DNA of 10,424 nt from Thermoplasmatales archaeon ex4484_36 (lineage in GTDB: Archaea > Thermoplasmatota > Penumbrarchaeia > Penumbrarchaeales > EX4484-36), in NCBI GenBank assembly GCA_002254765.1, contig NJDV01000090.1, forward strand, positions 1 to 10,424, in the 5' to 3' direction. Under the pieces are notes generated by a model. It ran no database searches. It was not told the origin of the DNA and worked only from the letters and a program-made list of their open reading frames with translations. Shown here one piece after another: positions 1 to 6,820 of the stretch; within the stretch, counting starts at the first letter, position 1; each line of letters begins with the position of its first letter. Made by a program: the position numbers and the translations under genes.

Positions 1-1
1 T

Positions 2-892
2 CTCGTTGTACCCACCCATAGGAGGGTCACAGTAGAGGAGGGAAACGAGGAGGTTATAATCAACGCCTGTGTGGGCACAGAGGTTGCTGAGGCCCTCTCA
101 AAGATGGTGGCAGGGGAGCTTCAGGAGGAAGGAATTGGGGGGGTGATGGTGGAGATTGACCCTTATAGAATAGTCCTCCGCTCGGCTTTCAGAGTAAGGG
201 GGAAGGACGTTGTGAGGATACTTTTGGGGATGGCCCCATCCAATTTAAGGCATAAGCTCACAAAATATCTCTCTTCAAGTATGCTCTTTAGATGGCAGAT
301 ACTACATGTGGCGAAAAAGATTGGGATTGTTGATAGGGAGGTCTCTTTGAGGGATTTGAACATGAATAGGCTCATAGAGCGGCTAGAGGGGACCATAGCC
401 TACAGGGAGGCCATAGAGCGTATTCTCCAGGAGAGAATGGACATAAGGAATACCACACGATTCCTCAAAAGGATTGAACGAGGGGAGATCGAGGTTCATC
501 TTCAGAGAAGCTCTCCAATAGGGCTTTCCTACAGGGACGCCAGAAGGGAGCTCCTCTACTCCGGAGCGGATGAAAGGACTATACTTGCCATCATAGAGAA
601 GAGGCTTGAGGTGACCCCTCTCACCATGGTGTGTCTCGCATGCCAGAGGAGGTGGAGGGCCTCGGCGGGAGGGGGAGCCCCTCTTCAGTGCCCGGTCTGC
701 TCCTCTCGTAGAGTTGCCGCACTCCATCCCATGGACTACGAGAGAATGGAGAAGCACCTTCAAAGACGCGATTTCGCATCTTTAAGCAGATCCGACCGCA
801 AGAGGCTCAGCCTGTCAGCTGATCTAGTTATGGCACATGGGAGAGATGCCGGTGCCCCAGAACAGAAAACCATTTGCCCAGATAAGCGTTGA
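2..892 (+). CDS. Lhr-family ATP-dependent helicase, C-terminal part (5' end outside window, 3' end apparently truncated)
   Basis: The frame is open from the window edge, so only the last 296 residues are seen. What is visible is the region C-terminal to the two RecA domains of archaeal Lhr helicases. It starts with a stretch around VIINACVGTEVAEAL followed by VEIDPYRIVL, which matches the Lhr core pattern 'V-I-H-x-C-F-G … R-V-D-P-Y-R-I'. A four-cysteine zinc finger (CLAC … CPVC, about nt 630-700) follows, as in archaeal Lhr2-type proteins. Lhr enzymes are ATP-driven 3'-5' DNA or RNA-DNA helicases linked to repair. Family members normally continue after the 'ADLV … GRDA' segment (nt 818-850) with roughly 50-60 residues ('…AL-x-x-x-G-[IV]-G-P-x-T-A…'). 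Here the frame instead runs through about 14 unrelated residues to a stop, overlapping the following PKD ORF. The family call is from remembered motifs, not a search. Confidence 0.8.
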   Translation, partial: LVVPTHRRVTVEEGNEEVIINACVGTEVAEALSKMVAGELQEEGIGGVMVEIDPYRIVLRSAFRVRGKDVVRILLGMAPSNLRHKLTKYLSSSMLFRWQILHVAKKIGIVDREVSLRDLNMNRLIERLEGTIAYREAIERILQERMDIRNTTRFLKRIERGEIEVHLQRSSPIGLSYRDARRELLYSGADERTILAIIEKRLEVTPLTMVCLACQRRWRASAGGGAPLQCPVCSSRRVAALHPMDYERMEKHLQRRDFASLSRSDRKRLSLSADLVMAHGRDAGAPEQKTICPDKR

Positions 893-1523
893 CAAGAGGG
901 TTGTCAACGTGAACGAGGAGGTGCTCTTCAGTGCCAACCGGAGTTATGATCCCGATGGAGATTCACTTATCTATATCTGGGACTTCAGCGATGCCGATGA
1001 CAGTGATGGCGACGGGGACCCTGCTAACGACAGAGACGCTACGGGGCTCAACGTGACCCACAGATACACCCACCCTGGACAGTACAGAGTTATTCTCACC
1101 GTGAGCGATGGGGAGCTGTCCGATCAGGCCTTTACCACGATCACCGTACTTGAAGGGGGTGGGGGTGAGACCCCGCCGGAAGTCACTTTTCTGCCCCCCA
1201 TCTACATTGAGGCAAATCCCCCAATAAGAGAGCAGTGGAAACTGACCGTACAGGAAGTGGATAGGGAAGAGCTATATGTGAATTATACGCTTCAGATATA
1301 CCACAACGCCACCCTTCTAATATCAATAAATCTCGGAGATGCCTCGGAGGGAGATGTTGTCTACAGGGACGTGGACCTCTCAACGACCCTCTCCCCTGGG
1401 GATATCATCACTATCTATCCCTCAGTAGATCTGCCTGTGGTGGAGGGGGATATTGTAAAACTCTTCTACTTAGACTTCCAATCGCCTTCTGCTGAGGTCC
1501 CGCTGATAGCAGTGAGCCCCTAG
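837..1523 (+). CDS. Secreted PKD-domain protein, C-terminal portion (5'-truncated)
   Basis: This 228-residue frame starts at an ATG lying inside helicase-derived DNA (another in-frame ATG is at 846). It enters a PKD domain almost at once: NRKPFAQISVDKRVVNVNEE, then SYDPDGDSL, IWDF, and a long acidic loop (DSDGDGDPANDRD) of a kind common in archaeal PKD domains. The PKD domain covers about residues 10-105. Residues 115-228 form a second beta-rich region with NYT and NAT sequons. PKD domains are extracellular beta-sandwiches in surface proteins and enzymes. No signal peptide, upstream domain or membrane anchor is present, so this is best read as the tail of a larger exported protein that has lost its head. 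It overlaps the helicase frame by 56 nt. It may not be expressed; expression could depend only on a chance start. Confidence 0.6.
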   Translation: MGEMPVPQNRKPFAQISVDKRVVNVNEEVLFSANRSYDPDGDSLIYIWDFSDADDSDGDGDPANDRDATGLNVTHRYTHPGQYRVILTVSDGELSDQAFTTITVLEGGGGETPPEVTFLPPIYIEANPPIREQWKLTVQEVDREELYVNYTLQIYHNATLLISINLGDASEGDVVYRDVDLSTTLSPGDIITIYPSVDLPVVEGDIVKLFYLDFQSPSAEVPLIAVSP

Positions 1524-1550
1524 CAGCTATGTCTTCTAGATCGGTGGACT

Positions 1551-1560
1551 CTTAAAAGTA
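1551..1560 (+). promoter_or_regulatory. Possible TATA-like element before the TPR gene
   Basis: The sequence cttaaaagta is the most TATA-like stretch in the 51-nt gap between the PKD stop and ATG 1575. Its centre is about 20 nt upstream of the ATG, slightly short for a strictly leaderless transcript. No Shine-Dalgarno motif is present before ATG 1575, which would suit a leaderless or near-leaderless message. Weak call. Confidence 0.25.
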
Positions 1561-1574
1561 GAGTGGTATTCTCC

Positions 1575-2921
1575 ATGAGAAACAGGAAAAGCCTTGGGAA
1601 GGGCCTAGGTGCCCTCTTCAGTGAGAAGGTCGGGCGGGTTAAGTTCTCCCCCGAAGTTAAAGAATACATTGAACTTGAGCAGATGTACCTGACAAAGAAA
1701 AGAAAGCTCAGAGAAATGGAGGAGAAACTTCGTAAGACGAAGGAACTTATTTTTCTTAACAGCGTTATGGGAAAAGAGGTTGACGAGGATGAACTGCGCA
1801 AGCTAGAGAGGGAGATTAAGAGGGCTAAGGAGGAGCTTTCTACGGTGAGGATGGGGCTTTTGAAGATCAAGGAGAACCTTCGGGACTCAGGCATACTGGA
1901 TGTTCTCACGGAAGGAGAGATCAAACTGATCGCGGAGCTGGAAGCCGAGCTTATGGACGGGATAGATTCATCGGTACAGCTTTTCAACGAAGAAGATGTT
2001 CCCATGGCTAGGGAGAGAGGGGAGAGCGGAAACAAAGCCCTCATCAGGGCGGTTGAGGAACTGAAACCTGCGGTGGAGAGGGACCTTGGAGAGGTGAAGG
2101 AGAAAATAGCAAGGGACTTGGAAGGACTGCTTAAACCTGAGCTTATGGAAGCATTTGAGAAGATAGAAGACGCGCTGGAGAGCCTCAAGGGCGAGCTCGA
2201 TAGAGAGGGTGAGGGGGGGGAGGGTGAAACCGAATTGTCGGATATGGATGTGGTCACAATTGAAGAGATAGGCCTGCCGGAAGAGGAAAGGGGCGAGGTG
2301 GATCTAGACGCTCTGAAGGAGGAGATACATCCGAAGGCTGTAAGCAGAAGAGTGGCTAGGGAGGCGGGGTACCGCAATGGAGCAAATAGGGTCGACGCGG
2401 GCAAAAGTGAGGTAATCTCTGAGTTCGACCAGGGAATACCTGTTGAGGAGATGGGGCAGAGAGAGGTTATCCGGAACGCTCTTAGTCTGATCAGGGAAGG
2501 TAGGGACAGGGAGGCTGAGAGCCTGTTAATCAAGTACGTTAAGGTGGAGCCACTATCCCCCTGGGTGTGGTACCATTTGGGAGGAATATACTATCTGAGA
2601 GGCGATTTCCCCCGGGCGAAATCCGCTTTCCAGAAGGCTAATAATGCTAAACCGGGCGATGAGAAGATAATGATAAGACTTGCCGATGTGTATAACAAGC
2701 TCGGGCTCCGGGCAGAAGCCCTGAGAATAATTAAAGAGGTTTTGAAGATGAACCCGCGAAACCACCGGGCCTTGACCATAGCGGGTGAAGTGCTTCTCTT
2801 CGGCGGTATGACCGAGAAGGCTAGAAGATTCCTAAAAAGTGCATTGAGGTGGAACCCCAACTATGAGAGGGCCGTGAAGGACATGGTCCTGCTTGAGAAG
2901 CTTGGAAAGGAGAGTACATAG
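1575..2921 (+). CDS. Coiled-coil/TPR protein with ParB-like N-terminal peptide
   Basis: The product is 448 residues of unknown function and looks cytoplasmic (no signal or membrane segment). The N-terminus is basic and reads KSLGKGLGALF (residues 5-15), resembling the short 'GLGKGL-x-ALF' peptide with which bacterial ParB proteins contact ParA ATPases; no ParB/Srx or HTH domain follows. Residues about 25-105 are strongly charged heptad-like coiled coil (KKRKLREMEEKL, LREIKRAKEEL-type sequence). Residues 105-290 are acidic and low-complexity, including a G/E stretch encoded by an eight-G run at 2213-2220. The C-terminus holds about 3.5 tetratricopeptide repeats (half repeat 294-327; full repeats about 328-362, 363-396 and 397-430), recognisable by W-x-x-L-G-x-x-Y, F-x-x-A and P-x-x positions. 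TPRs bind peptides, so this may be a scaffold. ATG 1575 is preferred over an in-frame GTG at 1563 because the basic peptide begins there. Its stop directly abuts the next frame. Confidence 0.75.
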   Translation: MRNRKSLGKGLGALFSEKVGRVKFSPEVKEYIELEQMYLTKKRKLREMEEKLRKTKELIFLNSVMGKEVDEDELRKLEREIKRAKEELSTVRMGLLKIKENLRDSGILDVLTEGEIKLIAELEAELMDGIDSSVQLFNEEDVPMARERGESGNKALIRAVEELKPAVERDLGEVKEKIARDLEGLLKPELMEAFEKIEDALESLKGELDREGEGGEGETELSDMDVVTIEEIGLPEEERGEVDLDALKEEIHPKAVSRRVAREAGYRNGANRVDAGKSEVISEFDQGIPVEEMGQREVIRNALSLIREGRDREAESLLIKYVKVEPLSPWVWYHLGGIYYLRGDFPRAKSAFQKANNAKPGDEKIMIRLADVYNKLGLRAEALRIIKEVLKMNPRNHRALTIAGEVLLFGGMTEKARRFLKSALRWNPNYERAVKDMVLLEKLGKEST

Positions 2922-3296
2922 GTGCACGAAAAGTTTTTGGGTTGGAGGATCATGTTTGAAAATCAGCAGACGGAGGTGTCCTTTTCGGTAGCAAACAGCT
3001 CCTCTGGTAGCTTCTTAATACTGGTCATCCCATCCTCTGTGGGAGTAGCTAATGTGACAATCTCAGTCACCTCCCTTTCCTACAGCGTCACTGAGAACCT
3101 CCTGCTTCGAATATTCTGTGAGGAGCCAGCCATATCATTTTCTACCCCCGGGGAAACCTTAAGCGGCCCCCAGGGGGGCTCTGTGGTGGTGGACTTCTCC
3201 ATTACAAACAACCTTCAGGAGGAGATGTATCTGAACCTCTCCTTGGACGGTATAGCTGAAGGGTCTAGGGGGGCCGCTGATCTGTTCCGCCCTTGA
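2922..3296 (+). CDS. Exported NEW3-like surface protein, N-terminal fragment (frameshifted from 3313-4812)
   Basis: This 124-residue frame follows the TPR stop codon without a gap (GTG 2922). A better-supported start may be ATG 2952, preceded by GGAGG at 2944-2948, though the spacer is only 3 nt. The residues are Ser/Val/Thr-rich beta strands with sequons (NSS, NVT, NLS). From about residue 72 they enter a NEW3-like immunoglobulin-type module: SFSTPGETLSGPQGGSVVVD, then FSITNNLQEEMYLNLSLDGI. The module stops at TGA 3294-3296 after GIAEGSRG, just where the family pattern expects a '…G-E-x-K-E-x-N-V-T-V' strand. That strand (ERKELNVTVF) is encoded at once in the +1 frame, so this is the front part of the next ORF. 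No signal peptide is visible from either start, so the true N-terminus may also be missing. Confidence 0.6.
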   Translation: MHEKFLGWRIMFENQQTEVSFSVANSSSGSFLILVIPSSVGVANVTISVTSLSYSVTENLLLRIFCEEPAISFSTPGETLSGPQGGSVVVDFSITNNLQEEMYLNLSLDGIAEGSRGAADLFRP

Positions 3297-3312
3297 GAGG
3301 AAAGAGCTTAAC

Positions 3313-4812
3313 GTGACAGTTTTTATACCGGAAAACGCAACAGTGAACCAGCCCCAGATCTTCTCAGTTGTTGCTTATGCGCCTTCAAAGGATGCCGTCT
3401 ACCGTTCTCAACCCATAAAAATAAACCCTCAGCCTTTCTACTGGTTCACAGCCGAGTATGTGGGTGGGGTCTTATCCACCTTCCCCGGGGAGGCCATAAA
3501 CTTTACAATACGAGTAAACAACCTGGCCAGTATTGAGGACACCTTTACTGCCTCTGTATTATCTCTTCCTCAGGGGTGGAGTGTGGAGTGCCTGAATTCT
3601 TTAAATCCCCTAAACTTCCCTGTGAAACTCTCTCCTGGGGAGAAGATGTCCCTTTATTTCAGGGCCCAGCTCCCCACAAAGACCGTTGCCGGTGAATATT
3701 TCATTGTCATAGAGTTCAGCGGAGAGATGAACACCACCACCGCCACCGTTCCCGTGACTGTGATGGAACAGGTCAATGTTGCACTTCAGTATGGCCCGGG
3801 GCTTGTAGGGGGGGAGGGGGGATACTATCCTCTTTATATTCACGGAAACCAGCTCCCAACCCTTCTTAGCAATCTAGGAAACAGCCCTCAGTGGGTTGAA
3901 GTGAACGTGGCATCTTTCCCGGAAGGATGGACAGTTTATATTGACAGTGTGGTCTGGGGAGAGGGTAGTGGAGAGAGGGTGCTCAATACTACCTCCTTCA
4001 ACATGAGCCAGTTCGGTCCGGGGTCGTACAGTTTCTCATCGAAGCCCAAGGAGCTGGAGCTCAAAGTCCCGCCCTACGTGGAAGCCACCCTAAATCTTTA
4101 CGTTGAGGCCCCGGCGGGCACCTCCCCCGGTGTTTTCACCATGGCCCTGAAGGCTACATACCTTGGCGGGAAGAGAGTACAGGTTCTTACCATCCGAGTG
4201 AAATTGATACTGGCTCAGCTCATTTTCGAGGATATGAACGGCGACGACAGGCCGGACATCCTGGTTGAACCCTCCAACAAGACCACCATCAGACAGGGGG
4301 ACTGGGTTACCTTCACCTGCCGCATAAAGAATATCTATCCCTACCCTGCTGAGGATATAACTTTGTACCTTGACATAGGAGATAATAGCAAAGTGAAGAG
4401 CTATCATATAGACCGTATGGAACCCGGTGAGGAGAGGGACGTGAAGTTCAGATGGCGCGCCATAGAGGGCGTCTATACTGTCAGGATATACGCCGAGGGG
4501 GGAGGTTTGACCCCGGGGGAGGAGCCCCAAGTATTCTTAAAGAGCATAGAGATCAAGGAAGGGAAGGGGGGTAGTTTCGTAGGAATTCTCTTCTCGACCA
4601 TTCTCCTTGCGAGCGGCTTAATCCTTTTGCTGTTCTTCTTCTACCTCTTGCGACAGCGGAAAAGGAGGGAGGAGGAGATTAGAGAGGAGTTCCGCCGTGA
4701 GAGGTATAGAAAGGTTTATGGATCCCATGCGGAGGCGGGGGAGATAAAAAAGAAAAAGGGTAGGGTGGGGGGTAAGAAGAGCAAAAAAAAACACATCCTG
4801 TTGGAGGAGTGA
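3313..4812 (+). CDS. C-terminally membrane-anchored surface protein with NEW3/CARDB-like modules (3' part of frameshifted gene)
   Basis: The frame is open from about 3256, the listed GTG is only the first conventional start, and coding similarity begins at about 3292 (LERKELNVTV). It encodes 499 residues. Residues about 45-150 form a NEW3-type module (GEAINFTIRVNN, then LPQGWSVECL, LSPGEKMSLYF, AGEYFIVIEF). Residues 150-310 form another, more divergent beta-rich module with FPEGWTVYID and APAGTSPGVF. Residues 318-405 look CARDB-like (RQGDWVTFTCRIKN, ITLYLDIGD, EPGEERDVKF, YTVRIYAEGG). One hydrophobic helix (about 421-447) is followed by a highly basic 50-residue tail (RQRKRR … KKKK … KKSKKK), so the repeats face outside and the tail faces the cytoplasm. 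Sequons (NFT, NTT, NMS) are frequent. Together with 2922-3296 it would be one archaeal surface-layer-like or adhesin-like protein; no enzyme motif is seen. The next gene follows after 15 nt. Confidence 0.75.
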   Translation: MTVFIPENATVNQPQIFSVVAYAPSKDAVYRSQPIKINPQPFYWFTAEYVGGVLSTFPGEAINFTIRVNNLASIEDTFTASVLSLPQGWSVECLNSLNPLNFPVKLSPGEKMSLYFRAQLPTKTVAGEYFIVIEFSGEMNTTTATVPVTVMEQVNVALQYGPGLVGGEGGYYPLYIHGNQLPTLLSNLGNSPQWVEVNVASFPEGWTVYIDSVVWGEGSGERVLNTTSFNMSQFGPGSYSFSSKPKELELKVPPYVEATLNLYVEAPAGTSPGVFTMALKATYLGGKRVQVLTIRVKLILAQLIFEDMNGDDRPDILVEPSNKTTIRQGDWVTFTCRIKNIYPYPAEDITLYLDIGDNSKVKSYHIDRMEPGEERDVKFRWRAIEGVYTVRIYAEGGGLTPGEEPQVFLKSIEIKEGKGGSFVGILFSTILLASGLILLLFFFYLLRQRKRREEEIREEFRRERYRKVYGSHAEAGEIKKKKGRVGGKKSKKKHILLEE

Positions 4813-4827
4813 CGGGGGAGAGGCGAC

Positions 4828-6177
4828 TTGCGAGGGGGAGTTCTTCAGGAGATATACGGGTGTACGGCTTCCGCAGGGGAGGCGGAGGTCCTGCGGGAGC
4901 ACCTCCTCCGGAGAGGCGTAAGGTTGGTGGAAGGGGAAGAGGAGGCTGACTGGGTTATAATCCACACCTGCATTGTGATCGAGCACACCGAGAGGAGGAT
5001 GGTGAGGAGGATCCGGGAGCACCTTGAGAGGGGGAGAGGTGTTATTGTGGCGGGATGCCTTCCGAAGGCTAGAGGTGAGGTTCTAACAGGTCTTAAGGGC
5101 GAGGGCAGGCTCTACGCCGTGGACACCCATGAGGTCCCGGAAATGGAACGGGTGGCGGAGGAGGTTCTAAAAATACTCCGCACCAGAAGCCCTGGAGAGA
5201 TGCCTGAAAGTGGAGATGCGGCATTGACGGAAGAAGTGGGAGGTTTTGAGGGGGTGGAAAGGGGTGTTTTCGCTGGTGGGGCTAGTAGCGCACCCCCAAG
5301 GGGGATAATACCCATCTCCACAGGCTGTTTGGGAGGGTGTACATACTGCATAATCCGCATCGCCAGGGGGCGTCTCCGGAGCTTCCCTGAGGATTACATA
5401 GTGAGGAGGATGAAAAGGCTCCTCGCAGAGGGAAGAAGGGAGATATACTTGACCTCCCAGGACACTGCAGCCTACGGTATGGAGGGTGGAGCCTCCTCTG
5501 CCCTCCCAGCTCTTCTTAGAAGGCTCACCGCCATCCCCGGGAGGTACTTCATCCGTGTGGGAATGATGAACCCCTGGACTGCAACCACTGCTCTGGTAGA
5601 GATTCTTGACGCCTTCACGGACGACCACATATACAAGTTCTTCCACATACCTGTCCAATCGGGATCAGACGAGGTCCTTCAGAGAATGGGAAGGCCCTAC
5701 ACCGCCGGAGAGTTCGTCTCCTTGGTGGAGAAGATAAAAGAGCGCTTTCCTTGGTGTGTCCTCTCTACCGACATAATCGTTGGGTTCCCTGGGGAGAGTG
5801 AGGAGGACTTTGAGAAGAGTGTAGAGCTTGTTGAGAGAGTGAAACCTCCAGTGCTTAACATTACCCGCTTCTCCCCGCGCCCTTCTACCCCAGCAGCGCG
5901 CTTTGAAGGGGCGCTTCCCGGGTGGAAAGTGAAAGAGCGCTCCAGGCGTCTCACAGAGTTGCACAGGGGAATCTCAAGGGAGTTTATGGAGGGGTGGGTC
6001 GGTCGCACCTTTAAAGCCCTCGCCGTTGAGCTGGATAGAAGGAGAGGGACCACCCTTATGCGAAGCGCCGAATATTTACCTGTGGTGGTGGAAGGTGTGT
6101 TGGCTCCCGGGGAGTTTTACGAGGTGGAGGTGGTAGAGGCGGCAGACTTCTACGTTAAAGGGCGCCTTTTACGATGA
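4828..6177 (+). CDS. tRNA-t6A37 methylthiotransferase (archaeal CDKAL1/e-MtaB-type radical SAM enzyme)
   Basis: This 449-residue protein has the full three-part layout of the methylthiotransferase family. The UPF0004 domain (residues 1-115) carries the three auxiliary-cluster cysteines C12 (IYGCTAS), C48 (IHTC) and C77 (AGCLPK). The radical SAM domain (about 160-385) has C167-x3-C171-x2-C174 in ISTGCLGGCTYC, followed by RGRLRSFP and HIPVQSGSDEVLQRMGRPYT. The C-terminal TRAM domain is at about 388-449. The family adds a methylthio group to N6-threonylcarbamoyladenosine 37 of ANN-decoding tRNAs, using SAM and two 4Fe-4S clusters. The start is TTG 4828, the only plausible one: the preceding in-frame codon set begins at stop 4810-4812, and GGGGGAGAGG at 4814-4823 can serve as ribosome binding site. 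The linker between the first two domains (about 118-160) is Gly/Glu/Ser-rich and rather long. The stop overlaps the next ATG as ATGA. Confidence 0.92.
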   Translation: MRGGVLQEIYGCTASAGEAEVLREHLLRRGVRLVEGEEEADWVIIHTCIVIEHTERRMVRRIREHLERGRGVIVAGCLPKARGEVLTGLKGEGRLYAVDTHEVPEMERVAEEVLKILRTRSPGEMPESGDAALTEEVGGFEGVERGVFAGGASSAPPRGIIPISTGCLGGCTYCIIRIARGRLRSFPEDYIVRRMKRLLAEGRREIYLTSQDTAAYGMEGGASSALPALLRRLTAIPGRYFIRVGMMNPWTATTALVEILDAFTDDHIYKFFHIPVQSGSDEVLQRMGRPYTAGEFVSLVEKIKERFPWCVLSTDIIVGFPGESEEDFEKSVELVERVKPPVLNITRFSPRPSTPAARFEGALPGWKVKERSRRLTELHRGISREFMEGWVGRTFKALAVELDRRRGTTLMRSAEYLPVVVEGVLAPGEFYEVEVVEAADFYVKGRLLR

Positions 6178-6577
6178 AATCAGATGTGTTGGGGGTGTTG
6201 TAAGAAAGTTAAGCGGAGCACTCCTGACACTCTCGGAGTTTACAGGTTCAGCCGACGCTCTGCTCTGGCTTAGGTCCTCCCTCCAGCATATCACTACCCA
6301 TCCAGCACTTTTCAGGGCACTTGACATCCTGATATATATTTCCGCTCTGGGTGGGATAGCTGTTCTGATCGGAGGCATCCTTCTCTACTATGAGTTCCGC
6401 CTTACGGGCAAGCTCTTCATCATTCTGGGGGCTGGAATAGGCTTCCTGGCTTTCTTCTACTCCCTGGCCCAGGCGTGGATAGCGGGTCAGGACATGATAG
6501 AATTCATAAAGGGATATGCCTCCACCCTTCAGGGAATGGGAATCCTTTTAGCAATAGCTGCTTATTCACTTGGATGA
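6174..6577 (+). pseudogene. Small three-helix membrane protein, frameshifted near its start
   Basis: ATG 6174 overlaps the methylthiotransferase stop as ATGA, a standard translational-coupling arrangement, but its frame hits TAA at 6201-6203. The frame two bases over is open from 6137 to TGA 6575-6577, has no ATG, GTG or TTG near its beginning, and encodes a clear membrane protein. Adding one G to the five-G run at 6191-6195 joins the two into 134 residues starting MKSDVLGGVVRKLSG. The hypothetical joined product has a soluble, amphipathic first 45 residues and three hydrophobic helices at about 49-72 (ILIYISALGGIAVLIGGILL), 80-102 and 116-133. No family is recognised; the size and topology resemble small archaeal membrane proteins of unknown function (or possibly a PEX11-like arrangement, speculative). 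Either the published base count is wrong by one or the gene is recently broken. Confidence 0.6.
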
Positions 6578-6628
6578 GAGCCTCAGCCATCCCGCTCACC
6601 GCCCCCTCCATACTACCTTTTGAACATT

Positions 6629-6658
6629 GAGAGATGAAGGTATTCTCTCGGTGTTTTT
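6629..6658 (+). terminator. Possible terminator after the small membrane protein gene
   Basis: A six-pair stem (6629-6634 / 6644-6649, nine-base loop) is followed four bases later by TTTTT at 6654-6658. Archaeal termination depends chiefly on U-rich tracts, so the T5 run 77 nt after the stop at 6577 would fit. The stem is short and the call conflicts with the 53-codon ORF that begins inside it. Confidence 0.25.
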
Positions 6659-6795
6659 CGCTTATCAGTGCGTCCAATCTGAAAGATGCTTTGGATCCCC
6701 CGAATAATGGGGGCGGCGGGTACAAGGTCAGGAATTTGCCGCAGAGGCGAATTAGGATTGCGGCCTTCGTGGTAAAGCTGAAATACCATCTCTGA
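6634..6795 (+). CDS. Possible short ORF, 53 residues, unknown
   Basis: ATG 6634 opens a 53-codon frame ending at TGA 6793-6795, 25 nt before the glutamine synthetase start. The product begins MKVFSRCFSLISASNLKDAL and has a glycine run, then a basic, beta-like end (VRNLPQRRIRIAAFVVKLK). Its end looks protein-like and its codon use (AGG, AAG, CTG, GTG) is not unlike the neighbours, but there is no clear Shine-Dalgarno motif and the region also forms several hairpins. It could be a small gene, a leader peptide or chance. No family recognised. Confidence 0.25.
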   Translation: MKVFSRCFSLISASNLKDALDPPNNGGGGYKVRNLPQRRIRIAAFVVKLKYHL

Positions 6796-6820
6796 GTTAT
6801 CCTACCTCCCCGGTGGTTGT

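Larger units (their letters stand above)
6578..6820 (+). other. 243-nt intergenic region with serial hairpins ahead of the glutamine synthetase gene
   Basis: Four perfect short stems lie in a row: 6629-6634 with 6644-6649 (six pairs), CCCCC 6697-6701 with GGGGG 6709-6713 (loop GAATAAT), GCCGCA 6738-6743 with TGCGGC 6759-6764, and TGGTA 6770-6774 with TACCA 6784-6788. I see no tRNA (no GGTTCGAATCC-type arm), no SRP or RNase P signature, and no known riboswitch core. The only open frame of note is a 53-codon one listed separately. A weak AT-rich element (gaaata, 6780-6785) could be the promoter, and GGTGG (6812-6816) a ribosome binding site for ATG 6821. Confidence 0.4.

Noticed and set aside
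1575-1625. Calling the TPR gene a true ParB
   Set aside because: Only the short N-terminal peptide resembles ParB; no ParB/sulfiredoxin-like CTPase domain or DNA-binding HTH follows.
2213-2220. Eight-G run as a third frameshift site
   Set aside because: The same frame reads sensibly on both sides (acidic linker before, TPRs after), so no shift is needed; a compensated error cannot be excluded but is not indicated.
1520-2533. Long minus-strand ORF of 337 codons rich in Ser/Leu
   Set aside because: It is the antisense shadow of the charged coiled-coil/TPR gene; GAG/GAA and AAG-rich coding gives Ser/Leu/Phe-rich antisense translation, with no recognisable domain.
5270-5500. Repeated GGASSA peptide in the methylthiotransferase
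   Set aside because: The two copies use different codons and sit in unrelated positions (linker and radical SAM domain), so this is chance similarity rather than a repeat.
6578-6820. tRNA, SRP RNA or RNase P RNA in the gap
   Set aside because: No T-arm consensus, acceptor pairing, SRP helix 8 signature or RNase P conserved core could be found; stems are short and separate.
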